Shown here one piece after another: positions 17,820 through 26,503 of a DNA stretch of 64,000 nt (the first letter of the stretch is position 1; each line of letters opens with the position of its first letter). This stretch comes from Fibrobacter sp. UWR4 (GTDB taxonomy: Bacteria > Fibrobacterota > Fibrobacteria > Fibrobacterales > Fibrobacteraceae). Both the position numbers and the translations under genes were made by a program. The notes below the pieces were generated by a model. It worked only from the letters and a program-made list of their open reading frames with translations, did no database searches and had not been told where the DNA came from. The stretch is taken from positions 1-64,000 of the forward strand of contig NZ_QGDU01000004.1 of assembly GCF_003149045.1 (NCBI RefSeq), read 5' to 3'.

Positions 17820-17845
17820 AGTCGGTTAGCAAAACCGGCTTTTTT
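17820..17845 (+). terminator. intrinsic terminator
   Basis: A 7-bp stem GTCGGTT / AACCGGC (with a G-T pair) and AGCAA loop is followed by T6. It ends the rsmD-pfkB operon. Confidence 0.8.
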
Positions 17846-17880
17846 ATTATATCTTAAGGAAGTATAAGTTGGAGGTGTTT

Positions 17881-18956
17881 ATGAATATGGTAAAGAGTGT
17901 TCTGCTTGGTGGCCTTGCTTTGGCTACGTCTGTTTTTGCAGAAGATGATAGAAAGAATATCTGCGATGAATTGGGAACGGATGTGGTAAACCTGAAGCTC
18001 GCCTATGTGGACGAAACGAAATGGCTAGGGGATTTTGCGTTGACTTCAGCGGAATCCCATAGTACTGTTCGTCATGAAACACTGGATCAGATGAAAGCCA
18101 TTGCAAAGGAATTTCCTTATAAGATTCCTTATTCCGTGGATGCGGGGTGCCTTGTCCAAAAGCAGGTGACTTATTCCTATCTGCAGTGGAATGAAAGCAA
18201 AAAGCAATGGGCAGAAAATAGTGAAAATCATGACTTTGCTACAACCATTCTGGATATCCATGGCAATAGAACAGAAACATACGATTCTACCAATGCGTAT
18301 AATCTGCTGATTGTTCGTGCCCATAATGAAACCTGGATGAAGAACCTTATGGTCCGGATGAATTGTTCGTTTCCAAGACTTACGAGCTTGCTTTTGAAAG
18401 TTGGTTCGCTACGGCAAAGACAGAAGAGATTAAACCAGTTGTTATTGATGGTGTTACTTATTCTGCCAAATATTTTTATTTCGGATATTCCATGTCTCAG
18501 GATTCCCTGAAAGCTGTAACAGGGGCCCTTAATTCCGTGAATCATCCTGAAGGAGTCGATAAGGTTGAACTTCAGATTTTCCATGCCATTATGAAGGATC
18601 CTAACAGAAAGATCCCTGTGGCGGAATCATCCTCTAGCCAGATGTCTGTAGTGCAGTCCTCCAGTTCTGCATTTGTTGTTTCCTCTAGTAGTGCTGCTCC
18701 TGTTGCATCGTCTTCCAGTGAACAGCTTGCGGAGTCCTCCAGTAGTGAATCTCTCGTGGAGTCTTCCTCTAGCGAAATGACTGAACCTCCGCTGGTTCTG
18801 AAGTCCCTGCAGGTTGCTCCCGCAATTTATGGCGCCCGTCAGGTGCGTCGTCTGGATGGTTCCGTGGTGAAGTCCAACGACGCCATGAAACCGGGTGTGT
18901 ATTATGTGCAGGGAATGGACGGTCTGTGGAAAAAACAGCTGGTAAAGACCCGTTAA
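17881..18956 (+). pseudogene. frameshifted secreted protein with poly-Ser linker
   Basis: The N-terminal part (signal peptide MNMVKSVLLGGLALATSVFA, ribosome-binding GGAGG at 17871) is read in one frame to about 18330. From ~18333 the sensible coding continues one frame back (LDEEPYGPDELFVSKTYEL...) to a stop at 18956. The first frame would otherwise end at 18510 in a leucine-rich tail of poor quality. One lost base near 18327-18333 explains it; restored length is ~358 residues. After ~230 residues there is a linker with six SSSS blocks, typical of Fibrobacter secreted proteins. The last ~65 residues (QVRRLDGSVV ... MKPGVYYVQ ... KKQLVKTR) resemble a type IX secretion C-terminal sorting domain. 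It may be a real mutation or an assembly error. Confidence 0.75.
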
Positions 18957-18998
18957 ATAGACGTGGTCTCGGATTACTCGCTTTTATATATTGACGGT

Positions 18999-19412
18999 AT
19001 GGTGTTCAAGAGCCTTGTAACGTTCCTTGCGGCTATTGCTTTGGTGTGGTCGGTTTCCTTTGCGGAGGAACCGACTTTTGCCGATTCTGCAAGGACTGCT
19101 GAACTTCTGGAAGAAATCTCCATTCGCGATAGCGTGATGGCTCTGCACGACAGTTCCTGTGCTGCAGAAAAGGATTCTCTTCGCTTCGCTATGAAAATGG
19201 AAAGTTCCATGTGCGAAAGCTGGAAACAAAGTTACGATACCATGAAAAAAAATTACGGGGAATGTAACCAGGCATTGAGAACTGCCAAAGAAGAAAATGA
19301 AAATAAGGTAAATGAAGCAGAAAAATCCAATAGTTCCTCGGTGATTGTGCCGACCAGTACTTTTCTGGGGGGCCTTGGTATTGGCATGCTTCTGTTCTGG
19401 CTGTTTTTTTGA
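18999..19412 (+). CDS. hypothetical membrane-anchored coiled-coil protein
   Basis: A 137-residue protein. The ATG at 18999 begins a clean signal-like segment (VFKSLVTFLAAIALVWSVSFA); the GTG at 18963 would bury it behind 12 residues. The middle (residues ~30-110) is charged and helical, likely a coiled coil, with cysteines at regular spacing. The C terminus (TFLGGLGIGMLLFWLFF) is a membrane segment, so the protein would span the periplasm tethered at one or both ends. No family recognised. It sits 42 nt after the frameshifted secreted gene and 21 nt before the next gene, in the same direction. Confidence 0.55.
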   Translation: MVFKSLVTFLAAIALVWSVSFAEEPTFADSARTAELLEEISIRDSVMALHDSSCAAEKDSLRFAMKMESSMCESWKQSYDTMKKNYGECNQALRTAKEENENKVNEAEKSNSSSVIVPTSTFLGGLGIGMLLFWLFF

Positions 19413-19433
19413 ATAGGATTTTGCTGGGTTAAG

Positions 19434-20852
19434 ATGAGACTTGGAACGGTTCAAATGGCGCTAATGGTGCTGCTCGCCTGCGGCGCAACTACTTTTGCGA
19501 AAAAAGCGAAGAATGAGTCTTTTGAAAAGGCGAACGTGTTGCAAGGTCCCTTTGTCAAAGGGGATGTTCTTGAAGAGTTCTCCCGCATTGAATTAAAGAC
19601 CGCAGAAATTGCCGCCTATATGCCTGCCACGAAAAAGCTGTTCGTGGTGGGGGATGAAAATGTGATGGAAGTGGTGGACTTGTCCAATCCCAGAAAGCCG
19701 AAACGTACGGAGTCCTTTATGCTGGAAGGGGAAGCTACCAGCGTTACGGCCCACGGAAATTTCGTGGCGGTGAGCCTGCTTGCAGACCCTGCCTGGGAAC
19801 GGGGTAATGTTGAATTGCTGGAAGTTTCAAATGGATCGATCCGTAAGGTGGGGGTGTACGGTGTCTGCTACCATCCCGACATGCTGACCTTTACCCCCGA
19901 TGGCAAGAAAATTCTGGTTGCCTGCGAAGGCGAACCCAGCGAAGACAAGCTGCACGATCCCGAGGGGGGCATTGCCATTCTGGATATGGACTTGATTTCT
20001 CAGGAAAAAAATCCCGTGATAACGATTCCACTTCACGAAGCTGATTTTGAACCGGAATATATTACGGTTTCAAAGGATTCGAAGATTGCCTGGGTTAGCC
20101 TGCAAGAAAACAATGCACTTGTTCGCGTGGATGTGGAACACGCCTATGTGGATACGATATTTGACCTGGGCTTCGTGGATCATACCCAGAAGGGGTTTGC
20201 CCTGGATGCGGTAAAGGATGGCAAAATCCGCATCGAAAATGCGAACATCCGAAGCCTTCGCCAGCCCGATGGAATCAAGGCCTTTGAAGTGAATGGCAGA
20301 ACCTTTGTGGCAACCGCCAACGAGGGGGATGACATGGAAAAGACGGATCCCCGGTTTGTAAAAATTGCTTGCGGTGACGATAAGGATTGCAAACTTATAA
20401 ATGGTACCCGTTCCATTTCTCTCTTTGATGGCCATACTGGAGAACTTGTCTGGGATTCCGGAGAAATTCTTGAAAAAACTTTTGCGGAAGTTGCTCCCCT
20501 ATACTTTAACTGGAATTCCAAAAAAGGAAAAGTGAATTTAGAGAAATGGACGGATTCCCGCAGTGATGACAAGGGCTGCGAACCGGAAAACGTCACTGTA
20601 GGTAAAGTGGAAAATCGCCTGCTTGGTTTCGTGGGTCTCGAAAGAATGAGCGGTATCGCCACCTTTGACTTTACCGATATTGGTGTCAACGGCAAGATGC
20701 CGAAGTTGGTTGGCTACTACATGGACCCCAAGGATCGTGGCCCCGAGGGTGTGCTTTTCATTGATGCCGAGCAAAGTCCTGAACCCGGAACCGCACTGCT
20801 GGTAGTCGGCTACGAATACAGCAAGACCCTTGTGATTTATAAAGTGAAGTAA
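19434..20852 (+). CDS. exported choice-of-anchor-I-like beta-propeller
   Basis: A 472-residue protein with an N-terminal signal peptide (MALMVLLACGATTFA; start at 19434, or the internal ATG at 19455). It has LVIVD-type propeller repeats (MEVVDLSNPRKPKRTESF), the pattern CYHPDMLTFTPDGKKILVACEGEP, and RQPDGIKAFEVNGRTFVATANEGDD. The last two are hallmarks of the choice-of-anchor I / mesenchyme-glycoprotein-like family, alkaline-phosphatase-associated extracellular proteins. Role in this organism is unknown; phosphate-related activity cannot be shown from the sequence. It is followed by 229 nt without a gene. Confidence 0.75.
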   Translation: MRLGTVQMALMVLLACGATTFAKKAKNESFEKANVLQGPFVKGDVLEEFSRIELKTAEIAAYMPATKKLFVVGDENVMEVVDLSNPRKPKRTESFMLEGEATSVTAHGNFVAVSLLADPAWERGNVELLEVSNGSIRKVGVYGVCYHPDMLTFTPDGKKILVACEGEPSEDKLHDPEGGIAILDMDLISQEKNPVITIPLHEADFEPEYITVSKDSKIAWVSLQENNALVRVDVEHAYVDTIFDLGFVDHTQKGFALDAVKDGKIRIENANIRSLRQPDGIKAFEVNGRTFVATANEGDDMEKTDPRFVKIACGDDKDCKLINGTRSISLFDGHTGELVWDSGEILEKTFAEVAPLYFNWNSKKGKVNLEKWTDSRSDDKGCEPENVTVGKVENRLLGFVGLERMSGIATFDFTDIGVNGKMPKLVGYYMDPKDRGPEGVLFIDAEQSPEPGTALLVVGYEYSKTLVIYKVK

Positions 20853-21081
20853 ACTCGACATTCTGAAAAGACGATGAAGTTGATAGAATAATTCTGAATT
20901 TAATCCGACTTTCTGTAGGGAACCCAAAGTTTATTTAGCGTTAAAAATTTGAAATAAATCTTGTTAGGGGTTTGTGTGTCGATGTGGAACGACTCCAGCG
21001 AAGCCGGGTGAAGCCGAAGGCGATGGAACCGAACGGAGAATCAATATTCTTGGCGCGGAGATGTCGCCCTACGTTCTACAG
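20853..21081. other. intergenic region between convergent genes
   Basis: No coding frame or tRNA seen. It contains a section at ~20985-21030 with GAAGCCG repeated (CGAAGCCGGGTGAAGCCGAAG) that could be a degraded interspersed repeat. An inverted repeat CGTTCT / AGAACG at 21072-21091, without a T tract, overlaps the hrpB stop. Confidence 0.4.
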
Positions 21082-23586
21082 CTAGAGAACGGCCTCCGGC
21101 CATGGGTGTTTGGGGTAGCGTCCCCTCAGTTCCTTGCGTAATTCTGGGTAGGTGTTTTTCCAGAAACCCGTAAGATCCCAGGTCTTTTGCATACTGCGGA
21201 AATTGGGGGCGAGGATGTCATAACGGACTGGCAATTTTCCGTCAGCAATCCTGTGTTCGCCTGTAATGGGCGATGCCTTTCCAGAGGCTCGATCCACCTG
21301 CATAAAATCCTCGATGCGGGCAGAAACTTCGATGAGGACGCCTTCTGCGCTTTGTGTCATGAGGTTGCTGCCTGGTGTTCCTGGCTCAGGGACATCGACT
21401 TCCTGATAGCTGTAGCGGGCTTTTTTCCCGTTGGGTAGCGTATAATGGTCGGGGAAAGTTTTTGAAAGCCAATTCAACATGGACTTTCCAAAGTATTCCT
21501 CCACAATGTTGCGATAACGATCTTCGTTAATATCTCGAAGAAGGAATACGCCATCGGTAAACTCATCGAAGATCAATTCCATATCTTCTTCATTGAATTC
21601 CGGTAGCCCAAATTCAGGATAGAGCTTTGCCGCAAGACGCATCTTGATGAGCAATGTCTGTACGTTTTCCGTCAGGAATTTTCCGTCCCAATTTTCCTTG
21701 GCGAGTTTTTCCTTCCAGGCTTCTACGGTCAGTTCCTTCAGTTTGGAAAGAACTGCAGGGGAGGCCTCCTGAGGGAGTATTTCCCGTTCAGAAGATCCTT
21801 GAATTTCCTTCCCGATAAAACGTTCCTGACCACTGCGCCATAGCAATTCGTAACGGGCGGGTTCGCTGTCGTTTACAAGCATTTCCTTGGGGACTGGAAC
21901 GTAGAGATTGACGCGAAGTTCAGATTTGGATCCGCCACCAGTTCTAAGCATGGATAAACTGATGATGGCGTAAGGCGGTTCCGTTACCTGCAAACGGATG
22001 ACGTTTCCGTTATCCAGCTTGTATACGCCACCATTCTGGGATGCCGATGGTGTTGCTACTCTATCGGGATAGGAATGGAGTAGCGTGCGGATCAGTTGCT
22101 GCTGGTCATCATTTTTGGAGGTAGCCTCGTTCCCGAATACACTTTTGCGATAGTCTTGCAGTTGCCTTAACGTATAAGAGACTTCGCGAGGTGCGCCTGA
22201 ACCCTTTAAGGTATCGCTAGCTAAGGTAATGAGGTTTAGAGGCTGCTTGGATTTCTGGACGAATTCCGTACCGGAATGAATCCATGCCATGGCGGCCAAA
22301 GTCAAGTCGGGTAAATCGGATGCTTCTTTGGCGGTTGCAAGAATCAATGCCAGCGGAATGTCCGTTACCGGTGTGCGGATTGCCTTTTCGCCAAGTTCCG
22401 TAATGGCGCCAGCTTCCAGCATGCCGAAGCCTTCTAACAATTTTAAGGCGGCTTGCTTTCTATTCTCGGGAATGTCCGTAGGAAGTGCTAAGTTTCCCAC
22501 CTTCTTTTCGAGGGAGGCCTTCTGTAGGAGTAATTCGGAAGGTTCAATCTGAGTGACTTCGGGAATGATTCCCTGAGGCATTCTCTTTTCTGTTTCTTCA
22601 CTCCATAGACGGATGGCGCAACCGTTCTGGGTTCGTCCTGAACGTCCGGAACGCTGGATGGCGTTCTGCATGGAGATTGCGGATGTGCGTAAAACGTTTA
22701 CTTTCTCGCTGTCGTCATATTCACTGACTCGTTCAATACCGCTGTCCACCACTCCGCTAACATTCGGGACGGTGATGGATGTTTCTGCAATGTTGGTGGT
22801 GAAGATGACTCGAGGTCTTTCCGTTTCCTCGAAAATGCGATCCTGGATGTTTCTTTCCTGGCCACCAAAAAGATCCAGGTATTCTGCCGCCTGATTTCCC
22901 AATGCTTCTTCGGCTGCCGTATGGCAGCGCATAATTTCACCCTTGCCTGGTAAAAATACAAGCGTTGTTTTCCAGACGTCATTTAGTTTTAGAGTGCGTA
23001 ATGCCTTGATGACTTCTGCTTCCAGGGTGTTGCCTGTGGTGGGATTCTGGTGCAAAATCTGTACCGGATAAAGGGGATGACCCAGTTCCAGACATTTTAC
23101 GCCTAGGGTGTTTTCCATTTCCGTCCGGTTCAGCTTGGCGCTCATGACCGCAATTCGGGGACCGCCCTTGAGTAGGTAGCTGAAAAGCAAATCCATGTCC
23201 GCCTTGCGTTCGTGGTATTCGTCGAAAACGACCCAGTCCGCTTCCATTTTACCGTGAAGCAGTTCCTGCAAAAAGTTGCCGTAGGTCTGGAAAAGGATTT
23301 TTGTTTCTGCGGATTTGCAACTGTCCTGACGAACTTGGTAGCCGACGGTCTTGCCGCAGCTTTCCTCGTGAAGTTTTGCGGAATACTGGGCTAGGGAGAT
23401 GGCTGCAATTCGTCTGGGCTGCAATACCACAACACGGCCTTCGCAATGTCTGGAAAGAAACCAGGGAATGTAGAGGGATTTACCTGAACCCGTGGGGGCT
23501 TCCACCAAAAGATTTCGGTGCTCGCCGATGGCTTGTTCCAGCTTTGATTCTTCTTCTGCGATAGCAAGGTCTTTGTAGTGACGCAT
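21082..23586 (-). CDS. hrpB: ATP-dependent helicase HrpB
   Basis: DEAH-box superfamily 2 helicase, 834 residues (family ~810-840). Motifs: Walker A EAPTGSGKSLYIPW, QPRRIAA (motif Ia), DEYHER (motif II), VMSAKL (motif III, usually SAT), FTTNIAETSITVPNV (V) and QRSGRSGRTQNG (VI). The C-terminal half has the HrpB-specific region ending in LRGRYPKHPWPEAVL. The biochemical role of bacterial HrpB is poorly defined, probably RNA or nucleic-acid remodelling. The start MRHYKDLAIAEEE matches family length. A TATATTTT sequence sits one base before the ATG. It is not part of an obvious operon. Confidence 0.92.
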   Translation of the reverse strand: MRHYKDLAIAEEESKLEQAIGEHRNLLVEAPTGSGKSLYIPWFLSRHCEGRVVVLQPRRIAAISLAQYSAKLHEESCGKTVGYQVRQDSCKSAETKILFQTYGNFLQELLHGKMEADWVVFDEYHERKADMDLLFSYLLKGGPRIAVMSAKLNRTEMENTLGVKCLELGHPLYPVQILHQNPTTGNTLEAEVIKALRTLKLNDVWKTTLVFLPGKGEIMRCHTAAEEALGNQAAEYLDLFGGQERNIQDRIFEETERPRVIFTTNIAETSITVPNVSGVVDSGIERVSEYDDSEKVNVLRTSAISMQNAIQRSGRSGRTQNGCAIRLWSEETEKRMPQGIIPEVTQIEPSELLLQKASLEKKVGNLALPTDIPENRKQAALKLLEGFGMLEAGAITELGEKAIRTPVTDIPLALILATAKEASDLPDLTLAAMAWIHSGTEFVQKSKQPLNLITLASDTLKGSGAPREVSYTLRQLQDYRKSVFGNEATSKNDDQQQLIRTLLHSYPDRVATPSASQNGGVYKLDNGNVIRLQVTEPPYAIISLSMLRTGGGSKSELRVNLYVPVPKEMLVNDSEPARYELLWRSGQERFIGKEIQGSSEREILPQEASPAVLSKLKELTVEAWKEKLAKENWDGKFLTENVQTLLIKMRLAAKLYPEFGLPEFNEEDMELIFDEFTDGVFLLRDINEDRYRNIVEEYFGKSMLNWLSKTFPDHYTLPNGKKARYSYQEVDVPEPGTPGSNLMTQSAEGVLIEVSARIEDFMQVDRASGKASPITGEHRIADGKLPVRYDILAPNFRSMQKTWDLTGFWKNTYPELRKELRGRYPKHPWPEAVL

Positions 23587-23622
23587 AAAAATATACAGAG
23601 GGATTCAGGGTTCAGTTCTTAT

Positions 23623-23657
23623 AAGAAAAGCAGAACTGCTATTGCAATCCTGCTTTT
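23623..23657 (-). terminator. candidate terminator of the 23681-24148 gene
   Basis: On the minus strand AAAAGCAGGAT ... GTTCTGCTTTT forms a GC-centred stem with an 11-nt loop and ends in TTTTCTT. It lies 24 nt after the stop. Confidence 0.5.
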
Positions 23658-23680
23658 TCAAAAGTCTTGAAAAGCTTTTG

Positions 23681-24148
23681 TTATGCTCTGGGGTAGCGGA
23701 GCTTTTCGCCAGTAGCGATGTCGTTGTAGGGCTTCTTGCCGTCACGGAGCTTCTGGTTGATGACCAAGTTGTCGATACGGCGGCGGAGACCCTGTTCAGT
23801 CTTGCAGAAGAAGTAAGCGACCTTGTTGGTGCCGGGAACCAGGAACATGGCCAGCTTGTACTTTGCCTTGACAGCGTTGCGGAAAAGCTTCATGTCTTCC
23901 TTGTTGGGCAATACGAAGTTGCGACCTTCCTGAACTTCACAGATCATGTCGGCGTCCAGGAGCAGGGCCTGGGACTTTTGCTTGAGAGCTGCAAAGTTGG
24001 GTTCGGTATTCTTCTTGATTGTTTCAAGGCTGAATGCGCCACCGCCTTCCTTCAGGGCCTTACGGACACCGCGGACGGCAAAAATGACAACAACAAGGAC
24101 AACAACGATGAGAAGTACCCACCAGTAGTTGGAAAGAAAATCTAACAT
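23681..24148 (-). CDS. hypothetical single-pass membrane protein
   Basis: A 155-residue protein with one N-terminal membrane segment (NYWWVLLIVVVLVVVIFAV) followed by a ~125-residue soluble domain rich in basic residues (KALKEGGGAFSLETIKKN; YFFCKTEQGLRRRIDNL; ending in EKLRYPRA). ATG at 24148 follows GAGGTCCT, a good ribosome-binding site. It is alone between the hrpB gene and a divergent outer-membrane gene. No family recognised. Confidence 0.65.
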   Translation of the reverse strand: MLDFLSNYWWVLLIVVVLVVVIFAVRGVRKALKEGGGAFSLETIKKNTEPNFAALKQKSQALLLDADMICEVQEGRNFVLPNKEDMKLFRNAVKAKYKLAMFLVPGTNKVAYFFCKTEQGLRRRIDNLVINQKLRDGKKPYNDIATGEKLRYPRA

Positions 24149-24296
24149 AGGACCTCGCTTTTTCTCCTAAATTCAGTGCCAAAGATAGAAAAATGAAAGA
24201 ATGTGTTGTCTATGAAATGAAGTAATTGACGCGATTTTTATGAAATATATAGAGGTGGAAGGGATATTTTCTATTATTGTGGGTAATAGAGGAATC

Positions 24297-25634
24297 ATGT
24301 TTTTCAATTTTTGGAAGAAATTTGGTTTGAAAGGCTTGAGTGTAGCGACTGCGCTTGCACTTTCTCCTTTGCATGCCCAAGATGTTTCCTCCCAGGATTC
24401 TGTTGCAATTGGCGGTTGCCCTGAAGGAACGGTTCTTACGGGAATTGCTCTGGAGGGGTTGGAAAATACCAACCCGAGGGTGATTCATCGCGAACTTTTA
24501 AACAAGGTGGGGGAGGCGTACTCCTCTGAAAAGTTCCAGGCGGAAAAACATAAGCTGGAAGATTTGGACTTGTTCACGGATGTCGCTTTAAGTTGCGATG
24601 GAAATGGTGTTGCCCATTATCAGTTTAAGGAAATTTTCCGCTGGATTCCCGCCCCTGCAGGAAAGTCTACGGATCGCGATGGCCTGATGATTGGCCTAGC
24701 CCTGGCAAACCTGAATGTGCTTGGTGAAGATATCCGAGTGGAAGTGCAGTACCGCACTACGCTTGATCCGTTCCTCGAGAATAATGAGTATGCCTTGTAC
24801 GCAAGCTCTCCTTATTTGTTCGGGTTGCCGTTAGGCTGGAACTTTGAATTCCTGAGAACCGATAGTTGGGACGACTTACGTACTTTTCAGGATAATAGCT
24901 ATCTAGCGGATCTGGATTTGGATTACGAGGTAAGGCCTGGTCTCTCCTTATTGGGAACGATGGCGCTTCGTTACTTGTATGGTGCTGCGGGATTGCCAGA
25001 ACTGGGCCTCGGCTTTGCCTTTGACTTCCGCGATAGTAAACTGGATAGTCGCCGGGGAGTCTATTTCGAATATATGTTGACACACGTCGGATATGGGGAT
25101 GATCATGAAATAGATTGTAAAGAAGGTCCTTGCGATGATCTGGGGGGTGAAAACTTCAATGAATTCCTGATAGACGCTCGTGCCTATTTCACTTTATGGC
25201 GTTTTGTAACAGGGGCAACAGCCCTGGTCCGCTATCGTCCTGGTGATGTGGAACGTTATGATTATTTCTACCATGGTGGTGCCAATACTTTCCGTGGCCA
25301 TGAGGCGAGTTCCGATAGGCTTGGCGTCCATGAAGCCTTGTTGACTTTGGAAGAACGTTTTGTCCTAAGGGAACGTAAGCCAGCTTCCTTGTGGGGTATC
25401 AATTTTTTCTACGGTCTTCAGCTTGTTGCTGGGTTGGATGGCAGCCTACTGTGGGATAAGGGCCGTCCTAGCTGGGACAATTACGAAGGTGCTGTCTATG
25501 GCGGTCTCCATCTGGTGATTCCCGCACTGGACCGCGTGCGTTTTGAGGTGGGGTACAGCCCTGACCGCAAGGAGCCTAAGTTCTACTTCGGTCTCTTCGA
25601 TCGTGCGACCACAGCACGTTGGCGAAACAGGTAA
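24297..25634 (+). CDS. Omp85/BamA-family outer-membrane protein, one POTRA
   Basis: A 445-residue exported protein. ATG at 24297 (GAGG 5 nt upstream) precedes a signal peptide ending around LHAQD. Residues ~40-105 form one POTRA-like module (TVLTGIALEGLENTNPRVIHREL ... KLEDLDLFTDVALSC). The rest is a 16-strand-type beta-barrel with the L6-loop motif GGANTFRGHEAS and a late FEVGYSPDRKEPKFYFGL. It resembles short BamA/TamA/patatin-associated Omp85 proteins; BamA itself has five POTRAs, so this is an accessory member. It may insert or export specific partners. No neighbour suggests which. Confidence 0.8.
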   Translation: MFFNFWKKFGLKGLSVATALALSPLHAQDVSSQDSVAIGGCPEGTVLTGIALEGLENTNPRVIHRELLNKVGEAYSSEKFQAEKHKLEDLDLFTDVALSCDGNGVAHYQFKEIFRWIPAPAGKSTDRDGLMIGLALANLNVLGEDIRVEVQYRTTLDPFLENNEYALYASSPYLFGLPLGWNFEFLRTDSWDDLRTFQDNSYLADLDLDYEVRPGLSLLGTMALRYLYGAAGLPELGLGFAFDFRDSKLDSRRGVYFEYMLTHVGYGDDHEIDCKEGPCDDLGGENFNEFLIDARAYFTLWRFVTGATALVRYRPGDVERYDYFYHGGANTFRGHEASSDRLGVHEALLTLEERFVLRERKPASLWGINFFYGLQLVAGLDGSLLWDKGRPSWDNYEGAVYGGLHLVIPALDRVRFEVGYSPDRKEPKFYFGLFDRATTARWRNR

Positions 25635-25690
25635 CAGTGAATAGTGAAGGATGTAACCATCCCGAAATCAAAAGCGCTTGCATCTTGCTG

Positions 25691-25724
25691 CTCTAGCCCC
25701 TAGAACCTAGTCTCTAGCCCCTAT
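25691..25724 (-). repeat. CTAGGGG-type short repeat
   Basis: In minus orientation this reads as four imperfect 8-nt units of the form CTAGRRNC/GGGG (AGGGGCTAGAGACTAGG...). A second copy occurs at 34530-34563 on the plus strand. It lies in the 215-nt gap between the Omp85 gene and ppa. Confidence 0.6.
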
Positions 25725-25763
25725 ACTGGTGAAAAATGATCGATTGTTCGTTCGGGAAAATCC

Positions 25764-25793
25764 TTGACTTTCTGTAAATAAATGCTAAATTTT
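25764..25793 (+). promoter_or_regulatory. candidate ppa promoter
   Basis: TTGACT, 16 nt, then TAAATTTT(TG). This fits the Bacteroidetes-like form TTG-N19-TAnnTTTG. It lies ~57 nt upstream of the ppa start, with a GAGGAG ribosome-binding site in between. Confidence 0.6.
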
Positions 25794-25849
25794 TGTTACA
25801 TATACTGAAAAACAAAAATGCGGGCTCGTGGTGAGCTCGAGGAGACCTA

Positions 25850-26440
25850 ATGTCAATTAACTACTTGGACCTGCCCATTGGCAAGAAGTATCCCTACGAA
25901 GTGGATTGTGTTGTTGAAATTGGTAAGGATACTAACCTCAAGTACGAATACGATGAACGTTTGCATGTGTTCCGTCTGGACCGTTGCCTGCTTAGTTCCA
26001 TGAGCTATCCCTGTACTTATGGTTTTATTCCCAGCACCAAGGCCGACGATGGTGACGCCCTGGATATGCTGATTTATAGCCCTGCATCCATGATGACCGG
26101 TACTGTTTGCACTTGCCGTGTGATTGGCGCTCTGGATATGACCGACGGTGGCAAGAAGGACTATAAGGTTCTTGGTGTTCCCGTATTCAATCCTCGTCCC
26201 ATTAAGGACATTACCGATGTGGACCAGATGTTTTTGCGCATTACCAAGAACTTCTTCCAAAACTACAAGGAACTGGAAGGTAAGGATGTTCAGATCGGTG
26301 AATGGAAGAACGCTGAATTCGCTCGTGAGAAAGTGATTGTCGCTCATCGTGCCTACTATCAAAATCAGGTGCAGATACCGGAAACTTGCTACCAGGAACC
26401 GGAAGCAAATGATCATCTTCCCCCTGAGGAACTGATTTAA
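25850..26440 (+). CDS. ppa: inorganic pyrophosphatase
   Basis: Family I soluble pyrophosphatase hydrolysing PPi to phosphate, driving biosynthetic reactions. 196 residues. Metal and substrate residues are visible in YEYDERLHVFRLDR, PCTYGFIP and DDGDALDMLI. The usual signature has P or E where Ala occurs here (DGDALD), a tolerated variation. The start at 25850 follows GGAGACCTA; a terminator follows the stop. Confidence 0.93.
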   Translation: MSINYLDLPIGKKYPYEVDCVVEIGKDTNLKYEYDERLHVFRLDRCLLSSMSYPCTYGFIPSTKADDGDALDMLIYSPASMMTGTVCTCRVIGALDMTDGGKKDYKVLGVPVFNPRPIKDITDVDQMFLRITKNFFQNYKELEGKDVQIGEWKNAEFAREKVIVAHRAYYQNQVQIPETCYQEPEANDHLPPEELI

Positions 26441-26459
26441 TGTTTTATGTTTGCTGAAG

Positions 26460-26486
26460 GACACCTGGATTTATCCGGGTGTCTTT
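26460..26486 (+). terminator. intrinsic terminator of ppa
   Basis: ACACCTGG / CCGGGTGT stem with a 6-nt loop, followed by CTTTTGCTTTTTG. It lies between ppa and the PEGA-domain gene. Confidence 0.75.
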
Positions 26487-26503
26487 TGCTTTTTGACTGG
26501 TTT

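Noticed and set aside
17881-18956. Programmed ribosomal frameshift in the secreted protein gene.
   Set aside because: I see no slippery heptamer or downstream pseudoknot-like stem at 18327-18333. A simple mutation or sequencing error is likelier.
20985-21060. Structured non-coding RNA in the 229-nt gap.
   Set aside because: Some direct repeats of GAAGCCG occur, but no convincing fold, promoter and terminator together.
24297-25634. Essential BamA assigned to the barrel protein.
   Set aside because: Only one POTRA-like module and 445 residues, whereas BamA has five POTRAs and ~750-800 residues.
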